Below, piece after piece: positions 1 to 10,200 of a stretch of DNA of 64,000 nucleotides. This DNA comes from SKHV01 sp963678565. Its GTDB lineage: Bacteria > Bacteroidota > Bacteroidia > Bacteroidales > Prolixibacteraceae. The stretch is from positions 2,728,001 through 2,792,000 of the forward strand of contig OY782875.1 in the NCBI GenBank assembly GCA_963678565.1, in the 5' to 3' direction. Each line of letters begins with the position of its first letter. The stretch's first letter is position 1. Under the pieces are notes generated by a model. That model was not told where the DNA came from. It saw only the letters and a list, made by a program, of their open reading frames with translations, and ran no database searches. The position numbers were made by a program, and so were the translations under genes.

Positions 1-76
1 TTAAGCTATTAACGAGTTGAATAAATTAGTTGATAGGCAATTTTTGCAGTCTTTCAGAATAATAGAATTATAACGG

Positions 77-1120
77 ATGAATAAGTTTTTAATATCTCTT
101 TTTATAGTCTTCATCGCTTCGCAATCGAAAGCACAAATGGGTGGTGAGAACACATACGATTTTCTAAACTTATCCTCATCGGCCAGAATTAATTCTATGG
201 GAGCAAACAATGTAAGTTTAATAGATACTTTAGAGTTAAGTATGGCTTACTACAACCCTGCAACCTTATATCCAGGCATGGACAAATCGCTTAATTTTAA
301 CTTCATTAGTTATGTAGCCCAAATCAAGCAAGGTTATGCAGCCTATGCCTTCGATAAAAAAGAGATAGGGACTTTTGCTATTGGAATGCATTACATAAAT
401 TATGGCGAATTTATTGGTGCTGATAAAGATGGAAGAATTACCGGAAATTTCACAGCAGGTGATTATTTCTTGAATCTTATTTACGCTCGAACATTGAATG
501 ATAATTTTCGTATCGGAGCCAATATAAAGCCCATATACTCTGCTTATGAAGATTATTCGTCAATAGGAATCTCCTCCGATTGGGGGATTACTTACCGTGA
601 TAGTACTGGTTTATTTTCTGCTGGTTTAGTACTAAAAAACTTAGGAAGCCAAATAACAACTTATCAAATATTAACCGATGGCGAGCGAGAACCACTCCCC
701 TTCGATTTGCAACTCGGATTCACACAAAAATTTGCATATGCCCCATTTAGGCTACATTTTACTTTCCAAAACCTATTGCATTGGCAACTAACCGATTTTT
801 CAACATGGGAATCGGATAATGCCGAGCAAGACGAATATACCATTGGCGATTCCGACACCGCCATCCGACAATTCATGAGGCATTTGATATTAGGTGCTGA
901 GTTTTTGCCGTCTGAAAATGTTGTATTAAGTTTTGGATACAACTTTCAACGCCGACGAGAACTAGGCCTCTACGGTAACCCTGGAGGATCAGGTTTATCT
1001 GCAGGTTTTACAATAAACATTAATCGTTTCCGACTTTCTTATGCATTAGGTGGCTATCATCTTTCAGGAGCGACCAACTCATTTTCAATAAGTACCAACC
1101 TAAATCAGTTTATAAATTAG
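77..1120 (+). CDS. porQ: Type IX secretion system protein PorQ
   Basis: A 347-residue protein with a signal peptide (about residues 1-19, ending SKAQ) followed by a beta-rich outer-membrane-type sequence with many aromatic-alternating strands (PorV/FadL-like barrel). PorQ is a component of the Bacteroidota type IX secretion system, linked to surface attachment of cargo proteins. The N-terminal segment GGENTYDFLNLSSSAR and the order porQ-cmk-ispH are typical for this family as I know it. The next gene, cmk, starts 95 nt downstream and has its own promoter-like sequence. Secreted proteins in this window with C-terminal sorting-like domains (GH11, GH29) would be T9SS clients. The call rests on sequence pattern and neighbourhood. 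Confidence 0.85.
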   Translation: MNKFLISLFIVFIASQSKAQMGGENTYDFLNLSSSARINSMGANNVSLIDTLELSMAYYNPATLYPGMDKSLNFNFISYVAQIKQGYAAYAFDKKEIGTFAIGMHYINYGEFIGADKDGRITGNFTAGDYFLNLIYARTLNDNFRIGANIKPIYSAYEDYSSIGISSDWGITYRDSTGLFSAGLVLKNLGSQITTYQILTDGEREPLPFDLQLGFTQKFAYAPFRLHFTFQNLLHWQLTDFSTWESDNAEQDEYTIGDSDTAIRQFMRHLILGAEFLPSENVVLSFGYNFQRRRELGLYGNPGGSGLSAGFTININRFRLSYALGGYHLSGATNSFSISTNLNQFIN

Positions 1121-1156
1121 CACAAAAAGCTAAAGTATAAATTGAACAATATTCTC

Positions 1157-1186
1157 TTTCAGAATCTTCCGATTCGCTTATCTTTG
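1157..1186 (+). promoter_or_regulatory. Bacteroidota-type promoter for cmk-ispH
   Basis: A perfect -7 box TATCTTTG lies at 1179-1186. An imperfect -33 element TTTC (consensus TTTG) lies at 1157-1160, 18 nt upstream. The box is 29 nt before the cmk start, so cmk-ispH can probably be transcribed independently of porQ. Confidence 0.5.
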
Positions 1187-1215
1187 CTAATCAATTTAAG
1201 TTAAGCTTTAAATAA

Positions 1216-1899
1216 ATGAAGAAGATCGTCATAGCAGTTGATGGTTATTCGTCGTGCGGGAAAAGTACCTTATCGAAAGAATTAGCCAAACAATTTCATT
1301 ACAATTATATCGATACCGGGGCGATGTATCGCTCTGTAACTCTATTCGCACTTGAAAATGGTTTGATTGAAAATGAAAAGGTAAAAAGAGAAGCCTTAAT
1401 CAAAGCGCTTCCTGAAATCCATATATCATTTCAATACAACACGAAGGAACAAAAAAGTGATACCTACTTAAATGGTCAATGTGTTGAAGATGAAATTCGG
1501 GGTATGCGAGTATCAGGGATGGTGAGTCCGGTTGCAACCATAAAAGAAGTTCGTGAGGCAATGGTAAAACAACAACAAGCAATGGGGAAAGAAAAAGGAA
1601 TCGTGATGGATGGACGCGATATAGGGACAGTTGTTTTTCCTAATGCAGAATTGAAGATATTCATGACAGCCAGTGCCGAAACAAGAGCAACTCGTCGCTA
1701 TAAAGAATTGCAAGAAAAAGGAGTAGAAGCCTCTTACGATGAAATCTTGAGTAATGTAAAAGAACGCGACTTCATTGATGAAAACAGAGATGAAAGCCCC
1801 CTTAGAAAAGCTAACGACGCGATCGTTTTAGATAATGGAAACCTGTCCCGTGCAGAGCAACTAAAACTAGCCATCGAAATGGTGCACAAGCAATTATAA
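1216..1899 (+). CDS. cmk: (d)CMP kinase
   Basis: A 227-residue cytidylate kinase that transfers phosphate from ATP to CMP or dCMP in pyrimidine nucleotide synthesis. The P-loop GYSSCGKST sits near residues 10-18, followed by DTGAMYRS, the nucleotide-binding DGRDIGTVVFP near residues 134-144, and the late ERD...SPLRKA segment of the family. The length is normal for bacterial Cmk. Its stop codon overlaps the ispH start by one base (TAATG), indicating translational coupling. Confidence 0.97.
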   Translation: MKKIVIAVDGYSSCGKSTLSKELAKQFHYNYIDTGAMYRSVTLFALENGLIENEKVKREALIKALPEIHISFQYNTKEQKSDTYLNGQCVEDEIRGMRVSGMVSPVATIKEVREAMVKQQQAMGKEKGIVMDGRDIGTVVFPNAELKIFMTASAETRATRRYKELQEKGVEASYDEILSNVKERDFIDENRDESPLRKANDAIVLDNGNLSRAEQLKLAIEMVHKQL

Positions 1900-2765
1900 T
1901 GATTGTAGAAATTGACAAAAAAGCAGGTTTTTGTTTTGGCGTAAACAATGCCATCAAAAAAGTTGAAGAATTACTTTTAGCTGGTGAAGAGGTTCATTGT
2001 TTGGGAGATATTGTACATAATAAAACAGAAGTTGAACGCTTGGAAGCCCTCGGGATGAAAACGATTCAACAACATGAATTAAATTCGATAAAAAATGCCA
2101 CAATCCTCATACGTTCTCATGGCGAACCACCATCGACCTATGAAACAATTGAAAGGAACGCCAATAGATTAATTGAAGCAACTTGCCCGGTAGTTTTAAA
2201 ACTACAAGAACGCATTCAAAGTTCATATTCGAACTGGCAGAATAAAAATGGTCAAGTAATGGTTTATGGAAAGCAAAACCATCCTGAAGTGATCGGGCTT
2301 GCAGGACAAACAAAGTTTACTGCAATTATCGTTTCATCAATCAACGACCTCAATAAAATAAATTTTGCCAACCCAATAGAAATCTATTCGCAAACAACGA
2401 TGCCCATAAATGGGTTCAATCAAATTGTTTCTGAAATTAAAAAGCAAGCTAAAAATGATGTGATTGTTCACAATACCATTTGTCGACAAGTTTCAGGGCG
2501 CGTTGATGGAATTGCAGCATTTGCAGAACACTTTGATTTGATATTGTTTGTAAGCGGAAAAGCAAGTTCTAATGGGAAGTTTTTGTTTCAAATTGCAAAA
2601 ACAGCTAATTCAAATACATATTTCATAAGTAAGAAAAATGAAATTGATCTTAATTGGTTTCAAAATATTAATTCAATTGGTATAACTGGCGCAACTTCTA
2701 CCCCAAGATGGTTAATGGAAGAAATTAGTACTTTCATTACTAATAATTTAAAAGGTAAAAAATAA
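1899..2765 (+). CDS. ispH: 4-hydroxy-3-methylbut-2-enyl diphosphate reductase
   Basis: A 288-residue IspH (LytB), the last enzyme of the MEP isoprenoid pathway. It reduces HMBPP to IPP and DMAPP using a [4Fe-4S] cluster. The three cluster cysteines are visible: C12 in GFCFGV, C96 in EATCPVV and C195 in HNTICRQ. Family motifs HNKTEVERL and RSHGEPP are also present. The start codon overlaps the cmk stop by one base, so the two genes are one transcription unit. The length matches single-domain bacterial IspH. Confidence 0.97.
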   Translation: MIVEIDKKAGFCFGVNNAIKKVEELLLAGEEVHCLGDIVHNKTEVERLEALGMKTIQQHELNSIKNATILIRSHGEPPSTYETIERNANRLIEATCPVVLKLQERIQSSYSNWQNKNGQVMVYGKQNHPEVIGLAGQTKFTAIIVSSINDLNKINFANPIEIYSQTTMPINGFNQIVSEIKKQAKNDVIVHNTICRQVSGRVDGIAAFAEHFDLILFVSGKASSNGKFLFQIAKTANSNTYFISKKNEIDLNWFQNINSIGITGATSTPRWLMEEISTFITNNLKGKK

Positions 2766-2849
2766 ACCAATCACACAATTGCTTGTTTTAACGATTCAAA
2801 ACCGAACAAATAGACAATGAAATATTTTTTCATTTTTTTTATCAATTTG

Positions 2850-2880
2850 TTTGGTGAGTAAAAATTAACTTGTATTTTTG
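2850..2880 (+). promoter_or_regulatory. Promoter of tRNA-Lys
   Basis: TTTG at 2850-2853, a 19-nt spacer, then TATTTTTG at 2873-2880. This is a near-ideal Bacteroidota -33/-7 pair (TAnnTTTG). It lies 59 nt upstream of the mature tRNA, leaving room for a short 5' leader. Confidence 0.7.
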
Positions 2881-2939
2881 CACCGCCTTTGAAGGAAAAA
2901 CAGACACGCTGTAAGTACCGAAATCAAAGGAAACATCAT

Positions 2940-3012
2940 GACTCAGTAGCTCAGCTGGTAGAGCACATCCCTTTTAAGGATGGGGTCCTGGGTTCGAACC
3001 CCAGCTGAGTCA
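2940..3012 (+). tRNA. tRNA-Lys (anticodon TTT)
   Basis: A 73-nt cloverleaf: 7-bp acceptor stem GACTCAG/CTGAGTC, D arm GCTC/GAGC, anticodon stem CATCC/GGATG with loop CTTTTAA (anticodon TTT, lysine), T arm CTGGG/CCCAG with TTCGAAC, and discriminator A. CCA is not encoded. A strong promoter precedes it and a hairpin terminator follows within 4 nt. Confidence 0.97.
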
Positions 3013-3015
3013 CAG

Positions 3016-3044
3016 AAAGAGAAATCATACGATTTCTCTTTTTT
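3016..3044 (+). terminator. Rho-independent terminator of tRNA-Lys
   Basis: A 9-bp perfect stem (AGAGAAATC at 3018-3026 with GATTTCTCT at 3031-3039) and a 4-nt loop, extended by A:T pairs, running into a T tract. It lies immediately downstream of the tRNA. Confidence 0.75.
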
Positions 3045-3241
3045 GTTTTCATACACTCCTGATTATCAATTAGTTTACTCAAAACATCAATATCAACCAC
3101 CCAAAAACAATTAAATACTCTTCGATGATAGAACAACGAAACATTTACCTGTTATTTATTCAGCAAAAACATTGAGATTGAGGTTGTTTGTCCAGCGCTG
3201 TTGATGATTCAATATTTTACAGATCTACCTCTTCATTCAAA

Positions 3242-4240
3242 CTAATAAATTAAAAATTTGGATGTATACTTAATCCTATTCCCGTAGATATTTACTAAAT
3301 AAATTCCACTCTTTAAATCAGAAATATGAAGGAGATCGCTATTGATATTTTCGCGGGTAAAAACAACTCCACCTGAAGCATCGAAGATCTTTATGCTCGC
3401 ATTTGAATTTAATTCATTCAGTTTAACAGATAATTCTCCCGAGTTGGGCTTTTGATAGACAGTTACCTGAGCATATTCTTTTGAAAACTGTGTTACAGCA
3501 TTTGGGTCATTAGTTGCGAACAAATCTAATTCTGTAAATTCAAAGCTGCCATTACTTTGATATCCCTCAACAACAAAAGAAACCTCATACATTTTCCCCA
3601 TTTCCATTCCCAGTGACTCCCACTTATCAAAATGCTCTGAGATATTTATTGTTCCGTTATTTCGGACATCCCTACGGATACTAAAATACTGTTGAAAAGT
3701 AGTATTTCCAACAATGGAAGGCTGGTTATATCTTGTATTCTCATATATATCGTAGATGCCTCCATTTACATTAATAGTCCCTTTCAGTACCGCATTGTCA
3801 TCCATTGATGGTATCCAGTTTTGCCAATCTTCAATAATGTAATATTCAGCCAAGGGCTCAACTGTCCATCCATATATTGAGAAATACGAATTTCCGGATG
3901 CTGGAGATGGATTGTAGTTGCAATTGTATATCGCATAAAACGTGCCTATTTCCTGGTGTTCCTGTGTTTGATCATAACCTAAACCACGACGGGCCAAGTA
4001 ATTCTGAATACCCTCCCATTCACCACTAAAAAGAGCACCGTTACCAAGAGTCATGCATGCTGTTCCCTGTGAGTCCTGATTCCATAGTTCATAACGAAAG
4101 CCATCTTGCTCTCCTGCATACCGACCATTTCCGACTTCGGTACAAAATGTTTGTGAACTTGAAGTTAGAGTGCTAAGACTAAAAAAAATAATTGTCAAAC
4201 ATAATACTAGTTCTGCTTTGTAATAGTTAGTTGTTTTCAT
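3242..4240 (-). CDS. GH11 endo-1,4-beta-xylanase with T9SS-type sorting domain
   Basis: A 332-residue secreted protein: signal peptide about 1-29, GH11 jelly-roll catalytic domain about 33-245, C-terminal beta-sandwich about 262-332. GH11 enzymes are retaining endoxylanases. The nucleophile is E132 in PLAEYYIIEDW and the acid/base is E225 in VEGYQSNGSF. The QYFSIRRDVRNNGTI stretch is the usual family segment. The last ~70 residues (KIFDASGGVV, then LKSGIYLVNIYGNR near the end) look like a type A T9SS sorting domain, so surface attachment or release through the T9SS is inferred. It is last in the minus-strand block after GH29 and GH97, but a 609-nt gap precedes it, so it probably has its own promoter. 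Confidence 0.93.
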   Translation of the reverse strand: MKTTNYYKAELVLCLTIIFFSLSTLTSSSQTFCTEVGNGRYAGEQDGFRYELWNQDSQGTACMTLGNGALFSGEWEGIQNYLARRGLGYDQTQEHQEIGTFYAIYNCNYNPSPASGNSYFSIYGWTVEPLAEYYIIEDWQNWIPSMDDNAVLKGTINVNGGIYDIYENTRYNQPSIVGNTTFQQYFSIRRDVRNNGTINISEHFDKWESLGMEMGKMYEVSFVVEGYQSNGSFEFTELDLFATNDPNAVTQFSKEYAQVTVYQKPNSGELSVKLNELNSNASIKIFDASGGVVFTRENINSDLLHISDLKSGIYLVNIYGNRIKYTSKFLIY

Positions 4241-4849
4241 AATAATGCTAATTTTCTATTTATTGTTTCAATTCATTTTCATGATTTATTTAAATTATGA
4301 CTAAAGGATAAGATTAGTTACAAACAAGATTAAAATATCCAATTTTAGGTGTTTTAAACCCTAAAGATATACGTAATCTTTTATTGAATTAATTTTATTT
4401 ACTTTCCAAACAGCCTTTTCTATGGAAAGCCTACTTATTCGAGAAAACACAAATCATTCAAGAATTCATTAACTCTCTCTTTAATAAGACACTCACAACA
4501 CTTTCTTCTCTTACATTTTGCTTATTTTGATCGTATATTAATTACTGCAATTTGGATATCTCGATCTGAAAGATATACTAATCGGACCGTTAGTCAAACT
4601 CACCAAAAGGATTGTATCAACCACTAATTAGAGGATATCGCATTTATATTTAAATTGAGGTATTTTGCGTTTAAATTACCGTTTGAGTAAAATTTGTAAC
4701 TAACGGTTAGAAACATGATGTTGTACTTGAAAAAATACAACTTGTCCACTCGCTTCGATATCTTTTAAGCGGTATTTAATTCAACAAAGCACAATCCGCA
4801 GTGGTATATGACAGCGTGACAACATTTTTTGGCTCTTACTACAAGAAAT
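4241..4849. other. Intergenic region between GH11 and GH97 genes
   Basis: 609 nt of AT-rich sequence with no convincing reading frame and no tRNA. It must contain the GH11 promoter and the end of the GH97 transcript. I found no clear TAnnTTTG box or strong terminator hairpin in it. Confidence 0.5.
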
Positions 4850-6733
4850 TTAAAGTCGAGCAACAAAACCACCTCCCGGGACTAATTTAATAGTTAATAC
4901 ATCGTTTGGCATTAATGATTGTTCTCTACGATCGATGCGGGTATTAACAAGTTTATCATCGTAAATTAATGTTGCTCGAGTCTGTTTTTTGAGGAAATCC
5001 AAAGGTATTTTGATTTCTCTTTCGGTAGCACCATTCATTACACCAATCCACCAAGTATCTTCCTTGCGACGGGCATAAGCAACTACCTCGCCAATCTCAG
5101 TACACGACAATACTCTGGTTTCGTCCCAAATTGTTGGTATCTCCTGAAACAAATCTAACATTGGGCTTTCAAGATAGAATTTATATTGGTCGGTAAAATG
5201 AGTAACAGGCGAAAGGTAAACGATTGCCTGTGCAAACTCATGTGCCCAGGTAAATTTTGTAGTGGCCAATTCTTTAGGGTTTAAAATAACCGGGGTAAAA
5301 TCAGCAGCCCCAGCCATTAAACGAGTAAAGGGTAAGCATACATCCTGTTCAAAGGGAGCAATCCTGTTATACCTTGTCATGTGATATTCATTACCGCGAA
5401 CAGCCTCCCGCGTAATATCATTTGGATAAGTACGCCTTAATCCTGTAGGTTTTACGCTTCCATGAAAGTTCAATAGCAATTTCAACTCGGCGCAGTCTTG
5501 CATGGCACCCATGTACCATTGCATGATATCCGAAGTAGCATCAGGTATAAAGTCGATTTTGATTCCAACTGCTCCAAGGGCTTTAATCTTTTCTAAATAC
5601 GTACGGCGTTTATCTGCTTCACGCATTTCTTTGGAATCGACCCATACAATTGATTTAACGCCAACGCTTTTCCCATAGGTAATAACATCAGCCAGCAATG
5701 CCCATTTATCTTTACCCGGTTTGTTCCAAAAGCGCCAACCATCATCAACCAGATAGTATTCCCATTTCAATTTTGCTGCGGCATCATACCAGTTTCTCTG
5801 ATCGTCGTACACTGGGCTTCCGACACTCCACCATTGCCACAAGCAACGCCCGGGTTGCACCCATGAAAAGTCCATTCCTTCGGCAGGTGCCGGACAAAGA
5901 TTCAATAGTAAATCGGAGTTAATCAAATCGGTTAAGTTATTTGCAATAATTGTAGTCCTCCACGGAGATACTTTATATCCTAAATAAGTGCCCGCTAAAA
6001 CAGAAGTTCTTTCATCATCTCTTTTTCTTATGTTCCACCCGTCTTTGGCAAAAGGAAAGGTTGCTTTCAGCAGATTGCCATTTCGAATAAATGCCATATC
6101 GGAAAAGGTTTCGCAATCAGCTTCAGAAATAGAAAGGAAATGCCCTCCAACTTCAAATGTAATAGGCCCCATAATAGTTCTATCATGCGGAATTTCATCC
6201 AATGCTGTTGCATAACTCAAGGCTTCATAAGATTGATTAAAGCCCGACCATGCAACTTTATTTGTGCTTTTCGGAAGATTCCAAGAAGTATTTTCGCCGT
6301 CGATGTGTTTGGATCCTTCTGGTAAAGCATAACGGATAGCAACCCCATCGTTATAGACACGCACAAAAAGCTTAAAAGTCTTCCCTTTTGTCTCAACAGG
6401 TATAGCCACTTCGTTACAACGATTATATGCCATGGAATGATTTCCCATAATCGCATAGTTTTCATCTATTTTTGAACGAATAGGTTTTGATACAATTTTA
6501 GCATTATAGCCTAAATCAATATTATCAACTATAATCCCTAATGGTGATGTTTCCAACACTTGAGTATTATTAGATTTAACAGCGTATGATAGTCTCCCTT
6601 CGCTAGTGACTGAAACCGAAACAGAAACCTGCTTATCAGGACTAATAATCTTAATCCTCTTTCCGGCCATTGCCCCACTAATTCCGGCCACGAACAATAT
6701 TAAAGCAATAATTGCCTTTGTTATTTTCTCCAT
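4850..6733 (-). CDS. GH97 glycoside hydrolase (alpha-galactosidase/alpha-glucosidase family)
   Basis: I chose the start at 6733 because it gives a clean signal peptide (MEKITKAIIALILFVAGISG); an in-frame ATG at 6754 adds seven residues. The protein has the three GH97 parts: N-terminal beta-sandwich (to about 270), (beta/alpha)8 barrel (about 290-560, with LWQWWS, LVDDGW, NFHGSVKPTGLRRT and TREAVRGNE), and C-terminal beta domain ending PGGGFVARL. GH97 contains inverting alpha-glucosidases (SusB type) and retaining alpha-galactosidases. The GIKIDF segment offers an Asp (residue 394 from this start) where the retaining group has its nucleophile, so I favour alpha-galactosidase. That is an inference by family memory. 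It probably acts in the periplasm on decorations of the same polysaccharide as its neighbours. Confidence 0.9.
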   Translation of the reverse strand: MEKITKAIIALILFVAGISGAMAGKRIKIISPDKQVSVSVSVTSEGRLSYAVKSNNTQVLETSPLGIIVDNIDLGYNAKIVSKPIRSKIDENYAIMGNHSMAYNRCNEVAIPVETKGKTFKLFVRVYNDGVAIRYALPEGSKHIDGENTSWNLPKSTNKVAWSGFNQSYEALSYATALDEIPHDRTIMGPITFEVGGHFLSISEADCETFSDMAFIRNGNLLKATFPFAKDGWNIRKRDDERTSVLAGTYLGYKVSPWRTTIIANNLTDLINSDLLLNLCPAPAEGMDFSWVQPGRCLWQWWSVGSPVYDDQRNWYDAAAKLKWEYYLVDDGWRFWNKPGKDKWALLADVITYGKSVGVKSIVWVDSKEMREADKRRTYLEKIKALGAVGIKIDFIPDATSDIMQWYMGAMQDCAELKLLLNFHGSVKPTGLRRTYPNDITREAVRGNEYHMTRYNRIAPFEQDVCLPFTRLMAGAADFTPVILNPKELATTKFTWAHEFAQAIVYLSPVTHFTDQYKFYLESPMLDLFQEIPTIWDETRVLSCTEIGEVVAYARRKEDTWWIGVMNGATEREIKIPLDFLKKQTRATLIYDDKLVNTRIDRREQSLMPNDVLTIKLVPGGGFVARL

Positions 6734-6754
6734 ATTCAAACTCTGTATTTGCAT

Positions 6755-7267
6755 GATCGTAATAAAGAAACTTTCCTGTCTAAGCCATTTTTAATTATAT
6801 ATTGTCTAAATATTTAATCATAGATTCTTTTTATCTCCGACTAAATTCATATTTCTCTTGTCCTCAGTAAAAATAATTCTCAGCTTTAAACTCTTTTAAT
6901 TTGCCTTCGCAATTTACTAAATTCTCGATTACAGAGACTAAAAGCAACAATACTCATGCTTGGTGGATTCTTCTTTAAAGCCACATATTGTAATAAAGCA
7001 CTAAATATAATCTGCAACTAACAAGTATTCTTCAAAAAGTGTAAAGCAGTTAGAAAAGAACTCATCAACATGCTAACAAATTGCATCTAAAGTTATTAAT
7101 TCAATAAAGTTTAATACATAATGTAAGGTACTCCAGCTCTATTACCTTTATAATTATCTAATAACAAAATTATTTCAATAATAAAAAGGAGGAAAATTCC
7201 TCCTTTTTATTATTGTTTATCAATTTACTATTTGTTTCTTTCTTTACTAAAACTAGATTATTGGCAA
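6755..7267. other. Intergenic region between GH97 and GH29 genes
   Basis: 513 nt without a convincing gene. It contains the strong GH29 terminator at 7177-7214. The remaining ~420 nt should carry the GH97 promoter, but no clear TAnnTTTG box is visible on the minus strand. Confidence 0.5.
7177..7214 (-). terminator. Rho-independent terminator of the GH29 gene
   Basis: An 18-bp perfect inverted repeat (7177-7194 with 7197-7214) and a 2-nt loop. The core is GGAGGAA/TTCCTCC, flanked by A and T runs. It lies 53 nt past the GH29 stop and separates it from GH97. Confidence 0.8.
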
Positions 7268-10200
7268 TTAATAACAATTCACTTTATAACCATTTTTATC
7301 AACAGTAACAATATAAATTCCTTTTTCTACAGGTATTTGAACTTTGGAGCTTTTAGCTTTGCTATTGAAGAGTATTTTGCCATCTGCTGAATACATGGAT
7401 ACGGTTTCATTATTCAATCCAGTTATAACTATATTGTTATCGGAGTAGGAACAATGATAGGATTTTGTTCCGGCTTCGTTATCGAACAATTCTACCACAT
7501 GATCAGGCGTTGCTGTATACATGCCAATTGAATACAGGTTTGATGAATGTCCATTATACTTTACCTTTAGTTTATGTATGCCTTCAATGCTAACCTCTTC
7601 CGACTCTGAAAGCTCAAAGGCGAAACCACTGGGAGCACTTAGAGTTGGCACAGAAACAATAGGTTCAGCTTCATCATCTAAATAAAAGTCGTAGGTGGAA
7701 CTTTGAGGAACATAACCGTCAAAGGCTGTATAAACGAAGAACGTGAATGAGATATTTTTTCCAAAATCAATATCGCCTACAGCTATACTGCCGTTCTCAT
7801 TACCTTCAATGTATCTATCGTTATCCATTGAAGCCTTCCACAACAAATTGCTCAATGCCTCAAATTGAGTGGAAAAAAGCTCATAATCTGTATCGGTGGA
7901 TGAAGCATCAATCGCCAACTCTTCAAGATATGGACTTTTATCTGACAAAATTCGTGAGAGATTCACTTCAATAGCCCTGAACTCACATTGTGGGGCAAGA
8001 GTTAGGTCTCCTATCCAACCTAAATACACGGTTGATTCTTCTTCAAGGGTAAATCTAATACCATAATGTTCGCCGTTTTTGGGTGCTCCTGATATTGGAT
8101 AGGATGATAATGCTGTTTCTCCTAATGTTGTTAATTCTGGGAGTTTTTTCGAAGCAAATAAATACATTTTCGATAAATTATAATTTGCATCGTATCCGGC
8201 AGTAAAAGCATAATCTCCGGCCGGAAGAGTCACTTCCTTATACAATTTTGCGTTGGATGGGTCGCCTTTAGCATTTGCGACATCTCCCCAAAAACCCATG
8301 GATAAAGAATTATATCCTGACCAACGATCAATTCCATTTCTAACTCCTTCGGAAGACGTTTCACACTCGAAATTTTCGACTTCCCAGTTTTGAGGTGTGC
8401 CAAATCTGTTAACAGAAACATCCTTTCGTTGAATGTTAGTATAGTTGCCCAGATAGTTTGCCGAAATGTCATTATCACCGTCGTCTAAAAGTAATATTTC
8501 GTTTACTCTCATGCTTCGTTGTGTCGCTGATGATGGCACTGTCGCCGTAAAACCAATACTTACCTCGGTAGACGCAGTTAAGGTAAAATTACAAACGACT
8601 TCCTGTTTCCCGGTTGAAGTGTTTGACATATCGTAATAGGCTAAGGCATTTGCCGGTACATCTAATGTTTTAGGAAGCATTTTCCCCGCTGCTACGTTAA
8701 GGTAAACTTCGCCAGACTTAAAGCCATATTGTTCATTTACTTTTATTTTTATCTTATAACTTCCTGTGGGAAGTGTGGTCGTTTGGTAAATCATTCCATT
8801 ATCGATACCCGGCAGTGAGGATTCCCACTTTTGTATGCCAATCGATTGGCTGTCTCCATAGTTATCGTAGCCTCCGCGTGAGTTTCCCTCCTGATTCAAG
8901 ATGCTTGGAGTATACTTCCAAGGTTCAGCCAATAATCCCCAACGTCCGGTGCCAAATACACTTTCATCAGCACGGGCAAAATTACGGACTTCACCAAGTA
9001 TTTTATGCGTTATGTTTTGGACAGAATCTAATGAAAAGATCCCGCCGGCAACATACCCGTTTTCGTTAAAGGCATCAATTGCTTTTTGTAACTCAAATAT
9101 GCCCGCCTTGATGGCTTCGTAGTCATCATTTTGATTGATAGCTTGAGCTGTTGTGATTGCCTCTTTCACTTTATTAACTTCTGTCTGAATATACTGTCCC
9201 GTGTTTGAACCAATATTTTTTTCAGCAGCAGATAGCATTGTCTGAGCTTCATTTATTAATTCAGTTAATCGGGTGTGATTGTAAATCTTTGGACCAATTT
9301 TGAAGCCAACAGCAGTTGCAAAATTCATAGTAGAAGGACAGGTAATGTGTAAACCACTAGCATCTTGACTCCAAGTAAGTGTTCCATCGTAGCCTAAAAG
9401 TTCTACAGAGCTTATTGGTGCTGACAACAAACCATTTGATGTGCCTAAAGAACTTATTGTGAGTTTCTCATTTGCTTGAGGCACTGTCATACACCAGGCA
9501 TACAAGCTATCGTTTTTACCCACTGTAAAGCGGAAATCAGTTGAATAAAAAGAGTGATTTGCCTGATTCCAACCTATTTTTCCACCAGGAAGGACATTAA
9601 GATTGCCACCTGCGCCTTCTCCTAATACTTCCCAGGCATGACTTCCATATATTCCTTCTCCGTTAATTGTTAACCACTCACCAATCTGCTTAAGCATGGT
9701 TGAGCTACCTGCATCTAGCGAACCATCAGGTAGAGGCGAAACGCATAGACCAACATTACCATCGCGAGCAACTTGTTCCAGTAAGTAGCGGATCACAGCA
9801 GCAGAACTATATGTAAAGTTTGGAGCATAAAACCAATCACCTACAGGAGTTTCTGCAATCCATGCTTGGTCGGTTTTTATATGTCCTGGGATACTACCTT
9901 CTTCAGTATTAACCGTACCATTGGTTTTGTTTCGGAATTTGACAATACTAAACACATCCACTTCGCCACGACGATCCAATGTCTTATTATAAAAGTCAGC
10001 TATGACACGTTGCATGGCATCACACTTATAACCTGTACCTGTACCATATCCACTAAAAGGTTGTTGGTCGGTTCCATCGGTATATATAAAGTCTGGATTG
10101 TATTTATCAACGGCATCCATCATGCGTAGTGCCCACCATTTGGCATACCAATTTGCATAATTTAAGTGATTTGAAAAAATTCCTGCTGATGGCGGAGACC

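Noticed and set aside
2951..3136. A 61-codon minus-strand frame overlapping tRNA-Lys
   Set aside because: It is antisense to an unambiguous tRNA and its terminator; the peptide resembles the well-known spurious tRNA-derived protein calls.
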